The notes under the pieces were generated by a model that saw only the letters and a program-made list of their open reading frames with translations, had not been told where the DNA came from and did not search any database. 64,000 nt of DNA. Origin: Tenericutes bacterium MO-XQ. GTDB lineage: Bacteria > Bacillota_I > Bacilli_A > Acholeplasmatales > Acholeplasmataceae. Where the stretch lies: positions 1,860,001-1,924,000 of the forward strand of contig CP017948.1 in assembly GCA_002838185.1 (NCBI GenBank), in the 5' to 3' direction. Below are positions 24,303-32,897 of the stretch, in pieces (position 1 is the first letter of the stretch; every line of letters begins with the position of its first letter). A program made the translations under genes and the position numbers.

Positions 24303-26132
24303 ATGACCAAAGAAAAAATATTAAAATCACTTCATAAAACTTATATGAATATCTATAAACCCATTGGGTTTAACGAAGATGATTATAATCGTTTTATGAG
24401 TAAAATTGAACAAGCTAAACTGAATAGAAAAAAAGCATTAAAGATTAGGGACAGAAGAAAAAAAGATTGGTATCAATCTGAAAAGATGGTAGGGATGACT
24501 TTATATGTTGATTTGTTTTCAAACAATATCAAAGGTCTTATCAAAAAAATACCATATTTTAAATCTTTAGGTATCACATTTATTCATCTCATGCCATTAC
24601 TTAAACCTAGAGAAGGCAATAATGATGGTGGATATGCAGTTGAAGATTATAGAGATATCAATCCAAACTTAGGTTCTTTAGATGATTTTAAACTACTTGT
24701 TGAAAAAATGCATGACGCTAACATTAATATTGCAATTGATTTTGTGATCAACCACACAGCAAAAGAACACGAATGGGCAAAAAAAGCCGCAGAAGGTGAT
24801 CCATTTTATCAAAACATGTATATGATGTATGATTCTGATGAGATCCCTAATCAGTTTAATGAAACTGTACCTGAAGTCTTACCAGATATCTATCCCGGTA
24901 ACTTCACTTATTATGAATCATTTAAAAAATACGTCTTTAAATCTTTTAGCGAATTTCAGTGGGATTTAAATTTTAGAAATCCAATCGTTTTAGAAGAAAT
25001 ATTAGACATCTTCTTCTTTTTAGCAAACTTAGGCGTTGATGTCATTAGACTTGATGCAATCCCATTCATTTGGAAAGAGTTAGGAACGACTTGTAGAAAT
25101 CTACCTAAAGTTCACGAGTTCATGCATCTCTTTTATCTTGCAAAAGATTACGTATGCCCAAGTGTTGTTATCCTAGGTGAAGCAATCGTTGAGCCACACG
25201 AAATCGTTAGATATTTCGGAACTAATGAGAAACCAGAATGTCAGCTGATGTATAATGCAAACATGATGGTTAATCTTTGGAATGCACTTGCAACAAGAGA
25301 TCAAAGACTATTATCCATTGACAATCAGAGATTTGTTTTACCACATCATGGAACATGGATCAATTACGTTAGATGTCATGATGATATTGGATGGGGACTA
25401 AATGAAGATGCACTTAAATCTATGGGGTTTGATCCATTTAAACACAAACAATTTTTAATCAATTTCTATAATGGAACCTACATAGATAGTTTTGCAAAAG
25501 GTGAAAATTATCAGTTTAATGCAAGAACGCAAGATGCAAGAACAAACGGTACATTTGCATCACTTGCAGGTCTTGAAAAAGCTATCCAGCAAAGTGATAC
25601 ATTTGGAATTGAAGAATCAATCAAGCGCATTGATTTGCTAAACACCTATATGTTTTCAATGCCTGGATTCCCACTCATCTATAGTGGTGATGAGGTTGCG
25701 ATGCTAAATGATTATAGTCATCACATGGATACATCTAAGTTAGACGGTAGATGGCTCCATAGACCAAATTTCCCATGGGATAAAGAAAAGGAATTTAATA
25801 ATTCTCATACACCTTCTGGAAAAGTTTATAATCATATCAAAACATTAATTTCTATAAGAAAAAAGGAAAAATTATTCAATAACAAAGTTGAACAAAGAGT
25901 TATAGATTCAAAACACAATCATATTTATGTTGGTTATAAAACTAATCTTGAAAACTCTTTATTATTGATTTATAATTTTTCGGAAAATCATCAAATTCTA
26001 AATTTAAACCATTTAAGAGCGCAGGGTTTACAAGGCATTTATACGGATCTTTTTCAAAAGAAAAAAATTGATCTTCAAAAAGACCAATTAAATTTATACC
26101 CCTATGAATATCTTTGGTTAAAACAATCTTAA
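24303..26132 (+). CDS. Amylosucrase / sucrose hydrolase-like GH13 enzyme
   Basis: 609 residues, GH13 fold. The sequence follows amylosucrases (GH13_4): YVDLFSNNIKGLIKKIPYF, HLMPLLKPREGNNDGGYAVE, FVINHTAKEHEWA and FQWDLNFRNP. Catalytic residues are Asp251 (VIRLDAIPF, nucleophile), Glu293 (LGEAIVEP, acid/base) and Asp360 (VRCHDDIGWG). There is no signal peptide, so it acts in the cytoplasm on imported sugar. It would cleave sucrose to fructose plus glucose or an alpha-glucan; fructose then goes to the fructokinase of this locus. Whether it polymerises glucose or simply hydrolyses cannot be read from sequence. AAGGAGTATACACG precedes the ATG. Confidence 0.87.
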   Translation: MTKEKILKSLHKTYMNIYKPIGFNEDDYNRFMSKIEQAKLNRKKALKIRDRRKKDWYQSEKMVGMTLYVDLFSNNIKGLIKKIPYFKSLGITFIHLMPLLKPREGNNDGGYAVEDYRDINPNLGSLDDFKLLVEKMHDANINIAIDFVINHTAKEHEWAKKAAEGDPFYQNMYMMYDSDEIPNQFNETVPEVLPDIYPGNFTYYESFKKYVFKSFSEFQWDLNFRNPIVLEEILDIFFFLANLGVDVIRLDAIPFIWKELGTTCRNLPKVHEFMHLFYLAKDYVCPSVVILGEAIVEPHEIVRYFGTNEKPECQLMYNANMMVNLWNALATRDQRLLSIDNQRFVLPHHGTWINYVRCHDDIGWGLNEDALKSMGFDPFKHKQFLINFYNGTYIDSFAKGENYQFNARTQDARTNGTFASLAGLEKAIQQSDTFGIEESIKRIDLLNTYMFSMPGFPLIYSGDEVAMLNDYSHHMDTSKLDGRWLHRPNFPWDKEKEFNNSHTPSGKVYNHIKTLISIRKKEKLFNNKVEQRVIDSKHNHIYVGYKTNLENSLLLIYNFSENHQILNLNHLRAQGLQGIYTDLFQKKKIDLQKDQLNLYPYEYLWLKQS

Positions 26133-26138
26133 AGAAAT

Positions 26139-26170
26139 AAGGATTAAGCAAATGCTTAATCCTCTTTTTT
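26139..26170. terminator. Bidirectional terminator overlapping the end of pgmB
   Basis: GGATTAAGC (26141-26149) pairs with GCTTAATCC (26154-26162), loop AAAT, then CTTTTTTTT. The pgmB stop codon (26156-26158) lies inside the stem. Confidence 0.85.
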
Positions 26171-26797
26171 TACAATGTCTAATAAATCACTAAATGTTTC
26201 AAGTTTTATATCGGTTAGTTCACTTTCTTTTGCGTTTCCAAAACCTATCGCAATCATATCAGCATTTTTAGCTGCTTCTATGCCAGCTTCTGCATCTTCA
26301 ATCACATAACAGTCTTTTGGATTTAAATCAAGCATATCAGCGGCTTTTAAAAACACTTCAGGGTCTGGTTTTGATTTTTCTATATTAGTGCCATCACTAA
26401 TCGCATCAAAAAAGTTAATAAGACCTATATTTTTTAAAATTAATTTTGCATTTCTAGAAGATGATCCAATTGCTAGTTTAAAACCTAATGCTTTAAGTTT
26501 GTCCAACGTATCTTTAATCTCTTGATCCAAATCGTCTTCTGTTAAATCATCTAAGAACGACTGATAATATGTATTTTTTATGTCTGCCATCATTTCCTTT
26601 TGTTCATAAGGATATGATGCTTTATTATATTCTAGAATTGTATTTAAACTCTCCATTCTAGAAATACCTCTTAACTTATGATTAAGCATTTCATCAAAAG
26701 ATAGATGAAATTGACTTGCCATTTTTTCCCATGCCAAATAATGATAATGATCTGTGTGAATGATTACACCGTCTAAATCAAATATAATACCTTTCAT
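26156..26797 (-). CDS. pgmB: Beta-phosphoglucomutase
   Basis: 213 residues, HAD superfamily. FDLDGVIIHTD holds the nucleophile Asp and the acid/base Asp. LRGISRMESL is the beta-PGM-specific cap motif, IGSSSRNAKLIL is HAD motif II and VIEDAEAGIEAAKNA is motif IV. It converts beta-glucose 1-phosphate to glucose 6-phosphate. No inverting disaccharide phosphorylase (GH65/GH94) occurs in the window, so its substrate source must lie elsewhere. It is convergent with the GH13 gene and not in that operon. Confidence 0.92.
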   Translation of the reverse strand: MKGIIFDLDGVIIHTDHYHYLAWEKMASQFHLSFDEMLNHKLRGISRMESLNTILEYNKASYPYEQKEMMADIKNTYYQSFLDDLTEDDLDQEIKDTLDKLKALGFKLAIGSSSRNAKLILKNIGLINFFDAISDGTNIEKSKPDPEVFLKAADMLDLNPKDCYVIEDAEAGIEAAKNADMIAIGFGNAKESELTDIKLETFSDLLDIVKKED

Positions 26798-26981
26798 CGC
26801 ATGAACACCTTCCTTTACTTTAACTTCAGTATATCATCTAGAATATATAAATGAAAATCATATGTTTTTATCCAAATGATTTCATTTTTAAAATATTAAC
26901 TTTTTTATTCAAAATACACTGTTAAGCCTTTTATGTTATGTTACAATAGTTTTAATCGCATAAAACATTAGGAGAAGAAAA

Positions 26982-27473
26982 ATGAAGAAATTATCAATTT
27001 TATTAGTTGTTTTTTTGTTTGCAGTGGCATTAACTGCATGTTCTGCAAAAGAAAAAGAGTTTAGTGGTGCGGGTATTACTGTAACACTCGATGAATCTTT
27101 TGTAGAAAAAGAAGTTGTTCAAGCACCTTTATACCTAGAGTCGTTCGACTACATCTTTACAGGGCTTAGAGAAAGTTCAAGCGAACTTATAGGTTATGGT
27201 ATTGGTAACTTAGAAGACTACATTGATGCTGTTTTATCAAATAATAATCATGAATCATCAACTGTTGAAACAATGACAGATGATGACAACAACGTTTTGT
27301 ATTATTATGCATACTATACTGCAACCGTTGAAGACATGGAATTTGCATATATGTTAGTTACCATGCAAGGTGAATCTCATTACTACACAATGAATTTTGG
27401 TTGTTTAGAATCTAACTTAGATGATAGTAAAGATCAATTCTTTACTTGGGCAGAATCAATAACAGTTGATTAA
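26982..27473 (+). CDS. Lipoprotein, unknown function
   Basis: 163 residues. Signal peptide MKKLSILLVVFLFAVALTAC with a canonical LTAC lipobox. The mature part (about 140 residues) is acidic, Tyr-rich and looks like a compact beta/alpha domain of the small DcrB/PsbP-like kind, but I cannot place it firmly. TTAGGAGAAG precedes the ATG. A bidirectional terminator follows. Confidence 0.65.
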   Translation: MKKLSILLVVFLFAVALTACSAKEKEFSGAGITVTLDESFVEKEVVQAPLYLESFDYIFTGLRESSSELIGYGIGNLEDYIDAVLSNNNHESSTVETMTDDDNNVLYYYAYYTATVEDMEFAYMLVTMQGESHYYTMNFGCLESNLDDSKDQFFTWAESITVD

Positions 27474-27484
27474 AAACTTAACAA

Positions 27485-27519
27485 AAAAAAGGATATGTGA
27501 TAATCGCATATCCTTTTTG
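27485..27519. terminator. Bidirectional terminator
   Basis: AAAAAGGATATG (27486-27497) pairs with CATATCCTTTTT (27507-27518), between the lipoprotein gene and hsp20. Confidence 0.9.
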
Positions 27520-27533
27520 TCTTTTGTTAGCCT

Positions 27534-27974
27534 TTATTTAATTTCTATACGTTTTTTGTTTTCAATGACTTCAGTTTTTGGAGCTTTAATGTTTAATATA
27601 CCATCTTTAAGGGTCGCTTCAATCTTATCAGAATCTAAGTCACCTAAATTAAGTGTACGATGCATTGAACATTGTCTTCTTTCTTTATGAACATAGTTTT
27701 TCTTTTCTTCTTCTTTAGATTCTTCATGTTCAATGGAAATGTCTAATAATCCATCGTGGTAATCTAAGTGAATATCTTCTTTTTTGACACCTGGCATATC
27801 TGCTTCAATCATGAAAGCATTGTCTTCTTCTCTAATATCTACTTTAAAGGTGTCATAGCGAAGATTTCTGATTGGGAAGAAGTCATCTCCAAAGAAATCA
27901 TCAATCATTTCACTAAATGGGTCTTTACCCTTTCGGCTAACCACATTACGGTTGAATGGTGTTACTCCAAACAT
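27534..27974 (-). CDS. Small heat-shock protein Hsp20 (IbpA-like)
   Basis: 146 residues with an alpha-crystallin domain: FMIEADMPGVKKEDIHLDYH, LNLGDLDSDKIEATLKDGIL and the C-terminal KRIEIK. It is an ATP-independent chaperone that holds unfolded proteins. The frame is open from 28001, but GGAGGT lies before the ATG at 27974 (MFGVTPFNRN). The upstream CIRCE-like dyad indicates HrcA control, as known for the single small heat-shock protein of Acholeplasma. Confidence 0.92.
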   Translation of the reverse strand: MFGVTPFNRNVVSRKGKDPFSEMIDDFFGDDFFPIRNLRYDTFKVDIREEDNAFMIEADMPGVKKEDIHLDYHDGLLDISIEHEESKEEEKKNYVHKERRQCSMHRTLNLGDLDSDKIEATLKDGILNIKAPKTEVIENKKRIEIK

Positions 27975-27994
27975 AACTATACCTCCTTTTAATT

Positions 27995-28021
27995 TTGGCA
28001 CTCTAATGCTTTAAGTGCCAT
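27995..28021 (-). promoter_or_regulatory. CIRCE-like HrcA operator
   Basis: TTGGCACTC - nine bases - AAGTGCCAT. The classical CIRCE is TTAGCACTC-N9-GAGTGCTAA; spacing is exact and most half-site bases agree. It lies between the promoter and the start codon of hsp20. Confidence 0.82.
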
Positions 28022-28031
28022 TTACACTTAT

Positions 28032-28060
28032 ATTATAACGCTGTTTTTATATCTTGTCAA
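28032..28060 (-). promoter_or_regulatory. Promoter of hsp20
   Basis: Minus strand TTGACA (28060-28055), 17-base spacer, TATAAT (28037-28032): a consensus sigma-A promoter. Confidence 0.9.
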
Positions 28061-28069
28061 CTATTTGAT

Positions 28070-28110
28070 ATCAAAAAAATAACGTTTAAAGAGGACTATA
28101 AACGTTATGT
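28070..28110 (-). terminator. Terminator of the GNAT gene
   Basis: ATAACGTTTA (28079-28088) pairs with TAAACGTTAT (28099-28108); ATTTTTTTGA follows on the minus strand. Confidence 0.8.
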
Positions 28111-28113
28111 ATT

Positions 28114-28986
28114 TTATTTCTTTTTTCTTGTGTATCTTGTCGCTTGATCAAATGGTTGAAACCCCATATTTATATATACATCTCGATTTGATCCAACAAA
28201 AACTTCTTTCGCTCTATCGCCTCTTACAGCTTCAATTGCTTTATAAATACAAGCTCTTGCTAGATACTTTCTTCTATGTTCTGGAACAGTAGCAACCGGT
28301 TCAACTAGAGCACTCTTTGATCCTTTTTTGTAAAATAAATTCACAAAAGATACGAATCTACCATGATATCTTGCAACATAAGTATATGTTTTATTATAGT
28401 GTGGTGAGGAAGTCATATGTCTTCTTTCTTCTAATGTCTTTTCGCTATAATCTACATCATCGCCATGATTAAATCCTCTATGAAGTACATAGTTTATCTG
28501 ATCTAATCTATAATCTTCAGATAATGGTATAATTTCATATCCGTTTGTATCAGGAATTTCAAAATCGATTCTAGAAAATTTTGTCACAGGATCTATCCAA
28601 TCCGTTTTATCAAAACCACGATCAACTAATAGTTTTTGCATCGTTTTATCTTCTGGAATAATTATATCGTTTTCTGGGTAATGCTCTACAAAATATTTAA
28701 CAATTTCTTTTCTTAAGTCATCATCATCTTCGTAAACTGCAAAATACACATCTTTTGGATCATCTTCGAACAATAAAATCCCTTTGATGTCTCCATTTTT
28801 TTGGAACAATGTGATATGTTCTAGATCTTCAGCTTTAAAAGAATCTCTTCCAAACATCCACTCGAATCTAGACCAATGCATAAATACATATTCATATTTG
28901 TCGTTAAATTTATTTAAAAAATCAACAACTCTAAAAAAATCTTTTGTATATCCTTTATCTTTTGGGTAATGATAAATATCAAACAT
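28114..28986 (-). CDS. GNAT-family acetyltransferase-like protein
   Basis: 290 residues. The C-terminal half carries the GNAT core: VEPVATVPEHRRKYLARA is the acetyl-CoA-binding motif (Q/RxxGxG/A position partly changed to RRKYLA) and YINMGFQPF is the closing motif. The N-terminal half may be a degenerate second GNAT domain, as in many twin-GNAT proteins of Firmicutes. The acceptor is unknown. GGAGGT precedes the ATG; it has its own terminator. Confidence 0.78.
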   Translation of the reverse strand: MFDIYHYPKDKGYTKDFFRVVDFLNKFNDKYEYVFMHWSRFEWMFGRDSFKAEDLEHITLFQKNGDIKGILLFEDDPKDVYFAVYEDDDDLRKEIVKYFVEHYPENDIIIPEDKTMQKLLVDRGFDKTDWIDPVTKFSRIDFEIPDTNGYEIIPLSEDYRLDQINYVLHRGFNHGDDVDYSEKTLEERRHMTSSPHYNKTYTYVARYHGRFVSFVNLFYKKGSKSALVEPVATVPEHRRKYLARACIYKAIEAVRGDRAKEVFVGSNRDVYINMGFQPFDQATRYTRKKK

Positions 28987-29029
28987 ATAGTTATACCTCC
29001 TATGCTTATCATAATTATTATAACATGGG

Positions 29030-29073
29030 AACTAAAATAAAAGGCAGAGTTTTTTAGTTCAACTCTACCTTTT
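29030..29073 (-). terminator. Terminator overlapping the end of the HD-GYP gene
   Basis: AAAGGCAGAGTT (29040-29051) pairs with AACTCTACCTTT (29061-29072, one G-U). The stop codon (29054-29056) lies in the loop. Confidence 0.75.
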
Positions 29074-31525
29074 CAGCTTCTTTAGGTCTTTTTAATACTT
29101 CTTTAATAAATATTTTTGTAAGCCTTGGATCATATTGTTTTCCAGCACCTTTAATGAGTTCTTCAATCGCTTCATCTTTTGTCATTTTCGAACGGTAAAC
29201 ACGATTCGTTGTCATTGCATCATATGAATCAGCAAGAGATATAATTCTTGCGTATAACGGAATTTCTTCTTTTTCTATACCTCGAGGATATCCTTTTCCA
29301 TCCCATCTTTCGTGATGCGATAACGCATATTCTGCAAGTCTAGAATAATCATCTGCTGCCCTTAGGATTTGATAACCAATTTCTGTATGAGTTTTCATAA
29401 GTTCAAATTCATCTTTAGTCAATGGTCCTGGCTTATCTAATATTGCATCTGGTATCGCAATCTTTCCTATATCATGATACAATCCTGCCATTTTTAGTTC
29501 TTCTAGTTGTTCGTCTCTAACCCCTAAAGCAAGTCCCATAATATAACAGATCATACTGACCTTTTCAGAATGAATACGTTCTTCTTTGTATTTATCAGTA
29601 AGCGTCTTATGTATTGCCCTAATCGCTTGGTTTCTGACACTCATACTTTCAATGACTTTATGTCTATACATATTGTTTTCTGCTTCTTTTAATACATCAT
29701 TAATGTTATTGTTTGCTTCGTGAACAATATGATATCCCGCAGAAATAGATAATGATATATCACTAATCATAATAGCACTTACGACTTTTCTTAATTCATG
29801 CTTTATATTTTCTATCTCATTTTTTTCAAGCCCTGTAAGAATGACAGCAAACTCATCTCCACCTATTCTCGCTGCGAAGTGGTCTTTAAATACTTTTCTA
29901 AATGCATTTGAAACTTGAACAAGTGCTTCGTCACCAACTTGGTGACCAAACGCATCATTAAGCATCTTTAAACCATTTAAATCCATCATCATAACAGTAA
30001 TAGGGAAAGCTTTTCTTTCATTTAATTCATTAAATTTCTCGATAAACATTCGTCTATTATAAAGATCCGTCAAATAATCATGTTGATTAATATAATCAAT
30101 TTCAGCTTGACGTTTCATATACTCAGTGATATCTCTTGATATCAAAACAGATCCTATAACACTATGGTTTTGATCATAAATTGGTGAAATTGATGTTTCG
30201 AAGAAATATTTATTATATTTCCAATCAAACATAAAATGCTCTTCAGTAACTTCATCAGTATTAATTTTTTGATATTTAAATAGTTCATGATTAAAAGATT
30301 GAATATGTTTATTGATCAACTCTTCCGGTTTTAAATCAATCTTATCTAGACCAGAACCAGAAGCATAAACTACAAAGCCACTCGTGTTTAAATGAATAAT
30401 AAAATCCTGTGTTGAATTGATGAGATATCTGAATCTTTGGTTTTCTAGGAATAATTCATTTGCCTTAACTTTAGCTTCATCAAAATATTCCTCTGAGCTT
30501 TCAAGCGCTTCATTTACAGTCTCTCTTATTTCATCTAAGGCGTCATTATTACCCATTTTTAATCGATATCCGATATTATCTTTTACATTGATCATAGATA
30601 AATCATCAATCAGTAAGTTGATCGGTTTAAAAATTTTGCTAAAATTCATCCACAAATAGGTTAGTGTCATAAGTACAACCATACTATATACTAATATGAA
30701 ATAATTCATAAACTGGTTTAGTGTTTGCTCATATTCTTCTTCTGGCATGAATATCAAAAGTTTATAATTGTTCTCTAAAACTCTTGACCATAAAACAGAT
30801 CCTGAAATATTTGAAAGTTGCATTTTTTCATGAACTGACGATTCGCTAAGTTCTTCAAAAGAAATCCCTAAATCTTGAACATCCATGAATGCATCTGAAA
30901 ATATGTCTAGATTAGGATGAGCAACAATATGATTATCTCCATCAATGATTAATGCAAATCCTGTTTCACCTACAGTCTTATTTTCAAAATATAGTTTGAT
31001 AGATTCTATATCAATATCAACACCTAAAACACCAATGAAATCATCATTTTGATCATAAACAGGGGTCGCAATCGTTGTAATCAGTTTATCTTCAGTAGCA
31101 TTCAAAAAAACAGGGGTGATGATTGTTTCATCTTCGCTTATAGCTAATTGATACCATGGTCTTGAAGTTATGTTAAACCCAACTCCTGGAACAAATCCAC
31201 TTGAATTGATCATTTGATTATCTGGAGTACCTAAATACATCGATTCAAGCCAAGGGTTTTCTTCATCAATTTCAATCATATAATCGAGAAGATCATCTGT
31301 TCCATAAATTTTAATATAACTAGATACATGGTCTAACGTAATAAAAAAATCATCATAAAAATGATGGACATCTGCAGATACGGCATGCATCTCTAAAGAT
31401 AATAATGCTTCTTGTCTTGTTCTAATGGTATGTGAACCAAAAATATAGATCGCAAAAAAGAAAAGCGCTGATAAAATAAGAAAAAACATGGATATATAAA
31501 ATTGGCGATGTGCAAATATTTTCAT
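29054..31525 (-). CDS. Cache-PAS-GGDEF-HD-GYP cyclic-di-GMP signalling protein
   Basis: About 823 residues. N-terminal span (about 10-35), an extracellular dCache-type sensor (about 40-270, with RPWYQLAISEDETIITPVF and IGVLGVDIDIESI), a second span (about 275-300), a PAS region, GGDEF at about 490-640 (RIGGDEFAVIL, intact) and HD-GYP at about 650-800 (GLYHDIGKIAIPD, HHERWDGKGYPRG). The HD-GYP metal ligands and GYP motif are present, so it may both make and break c-di-GMP depending on ligand. The frame opens at 31546; AAAGGTGAG lies just before the ATG at 31525, giving the better start. A small-molecule chemoeffector is expected for the Cache domain. Confidence 0.92.
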   Translation of the reverse strand: MKIFAHRQFYISMFFLILSALFFFAIYIFGSHTIRTRQEALLSLEMHAVSADVHHFYDDFFITLDHVSSYIKIYGTDDLLDYMIEIDEENPWLESMYLGTPDNQMINSSGFVPGVGFNITSRPWYQLAISEDETIITPVFLNATEDKLITTIATPVYDQNDDFIGVLGVDIDIESIKLYFENKTVGETGFALIIDGDNHIVAHPNLDIFSDAFMDVQDLGISFEELSESSVHEKMQLSNISGSVLWSRVLENNYKLLIFMPEEEYEQTLNQFMNYFILVYSMVVLMTLTYLWMNFSKIFKPINLLIDDLSMINVKDNIGYRLKMGNNDALDEIRETVNEALESSEEYFDEAKVKANELFLENQRFRYLINSTQDFIIHLNTSGFVVYASGSGLDKIDLKPEELINKHIQSFNHELFKYQKINTDEVTEEHFMFDWKYNKYFFETSISPIYDQNHSVIGSVLISRDITEYMKRQAEIDYINQHDYLTDLYNRRMFIEKFNELNERKAFPITVMMMDLNGLKMLNDAFGHQVGDEALVQVSNAFRKVFKDHFAARIGGDEFAVILTGLEKNEIENIKHELRKVVSAIMISDISLSISAGYHIVHEANNNINDVLKEAENNMYRHKVIESMSVRNQAIRAIHKTLTDKYKEERIHSEKVSMICYIMGLALGVRDEQLEELKMAGLYHDIGKIAIPDAILDKPGPLTKDEFELMKTHTEIGYQILRAADDYSRLAEYALSHHERWDGKGYPRGIEKEEIPLYARIISLADSYDAMTTNRVYRSKMTKDEAIEELIKGAGKQYDPRLTKIFIKEVLKRPKEAEKVELN

Positions 31526-31616
31526 AAACTCACCTTTTACCATCATTTTATCACTTCATATATTGTAAAGATATCATTTTGCATATAGTTAATAAAAACT
31601 TAATATCTATGAAAGA

Positions 31617-31645
31617 TTGACATCTCAATTTATAATTGATACAAT
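31617..31645 (+). promoter_or_regulatory. Promoter of the GntR/ABC operon
   Basis: TTGACA (31617-31622), 17-base spacer, TACAAT (31640-31645). Confidence 0.85.
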
Positions 31646-31651
31646 AAAGAA

Positions 31652-31669
31652 TAATACAGATAATACAGA
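31652..31669 (+). promoter_or_regulatory. Tandem TAATACAGA repeat, possible GntR operator
   Basis: Two perfect adjacent copies of the nonamer TAATACAGA lie between the predicted transcription start and the ribosome binding site of a YtrA-type regulator gene. Position fits autoregulation, but GntR sites are usually inverted rather than direct repeats. Confidence 0.4.
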
Positions 31670-31683
31670 ATGGAAGTGACTCT

Positions 31684-32028
31684 ATGCCAGATTCTAAATT
31701 AGACGTTTTCATGAGGATTAAAAATCATTTTAAATCTTTAATAGAAAAAGGTGCGTATCTAGAAGGTGAACCCTTACCAAGTGTTAGAAATGCTGCACTT
31801 GACTTAGGTGTAAACCCTAATACTGTTCAAAAAGCATATCAAGCATTAGAGAGTGATGGACTTATAGAAATATTGCCAAAAAAAGGTGCGTATGTCAAAG
31901 CATATGAGACAAGTGATCAACATTTGATCGATGCACTTAAGCACATTTTAGATGAACTTAAACAAAAAAGAGAAATTGATGAGATTATCAAACTCATTAA
32001 AAACTACCTAGGGGGAAATCCATTATGA
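31684..32028 (+). CDS. GntR-family regulator, YtrA subfamily
   Basis: 114 residues: winged-helix domain (LPSVRNAALDLGVNPNTVQK, then ALESDGLIEILPKKGAYV) and a short C-terminal dimerisation helix rather than a ligand domain. YtrA-type regulators usually repress an adjacent ABC exporter operon. It overlaps the next gene by ATGA. The effector is unknown, often a cell-wall-active compound. Confidence 0.9.
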   Translation: MPDSKLDVFMRIKNHFKSLIEKGAYLEGEPLPSVRNAALDLGVNPNTVQKAYQALESDGLIEILPKKGAYVKAYETSDQHLIDALKHILDELKQKREIDEIIKLIKNYLGGNPL

Positions 32029-32897
32029 TTGAAGTGAAAAGCATCTATAAAAGTTTTGATGATCATCTTGTTTTAAATAATTTAAATTTAACTCTAGAAA
32101 AAGGAACGATTTTTGGACTGATTGGTATCAATGGTGCTGGTAAATCAACTTTTTTAAGACTGATTATGGGTATATTAAAACCTGATCAAGGAGATATATT
32201 AGTCGATGGAAAATCCGTTTTATTCCATGATGACATCAGAAAGAATTTATTTTATCTTTCTGATCAACCACCTTTTAATCATCAAATGACATTTAAGGAT
32301 TTAGCTGATTTATATAAAGTATTTTATCCATTTCAAGATGATACATTCATAAATATATTAGCTATGTTTGGATTAAATACACATCAAAATTTATCACAGA
32401 TCTCTAAAGGGATGAAAAGACAAGGGTATATTGCTTTAGCGTTTGCATCAGGTGCTAAATATTTACTCCTTGATGAAGTCTTTGATGGACTAGATCCAGC
32501 AGCAAGACTTAAATTCAAAAAACTTATGATCTCAGATGAGCATAAAGATAAAATCATTATGGTCACAAGTCACTCTCTTAGAGAACTTGAAGATATTTGT
32601 GATTCATTCGGTATGATTGATGAAGGCCATTTCTCAAGATTTGGTGATCTATCATATGAACTAAACAAACTCAAAAAATACCAAATCATATTAAATGATA
32701 TGACATCCATAACTTCTGATAAATCGCTATCAAAAGCCGTTTATCATCATCAAAATGGTAGAATTCTTACCCTTGTTATTGATAGCAATCATACTTTAGA
32801 TGAGTATATAGTAAGTGATAAGTACCATGTCGTAGACGAGCTACCTATCTCCTTTGAAGAATACTTTATGATTACACAAAAAGGAGGCAAGTCATGA
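32025..32897 (+). CDS. ABC transporter ATP-binding protein (YtrB-like)
   Basis: 290 residues. Walker A GINGAGKSTFLRL, signature-like SQISKGMKRQGYIALAFA (degenerate LSGGQ as in the YtrB group), Walker B KYLLLDEVFDGLDP and the switch His in VTSHSLRELED. The C-terminal 80 residues are an extra domain. It overlaps both neighbours by ATGA and works with the permease that follows. Confidence 0.92.
   Translation: MIEVKSIYKSFDDHLVLNNLNLTLEKGTIFGLIGINGAGKSTFLRLIMGILKPDQGDILVDGKSVLFHDDIRKNLFYLSDQPPFNHQMTFKDLADLYKVFYPFQDDTFINILAMFGLNTHQNLSQISKGMKRQGYIALAFASGAKYLLLDEVFDGLDPAARLKFKKLMISDEHKDKIIMVTSHSLRELEDICDSFGMIDEGHFSRFGDLSYELNKLKKYQIILNDMTSITSDKSLSKAVYHHQNGRILTLVIDSNHTLDEYIVSDKYHVVDELPISFEEYFMITQKGGKS

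Noticed and set aside
26156-26797. Beta-phosphoglucomutase as part of the sucrose operon
   Set aside because: It is on the opposite strand with its own terminator, and an amylosucrase-like enzyme does not release beta-glucose 1-phosphate.
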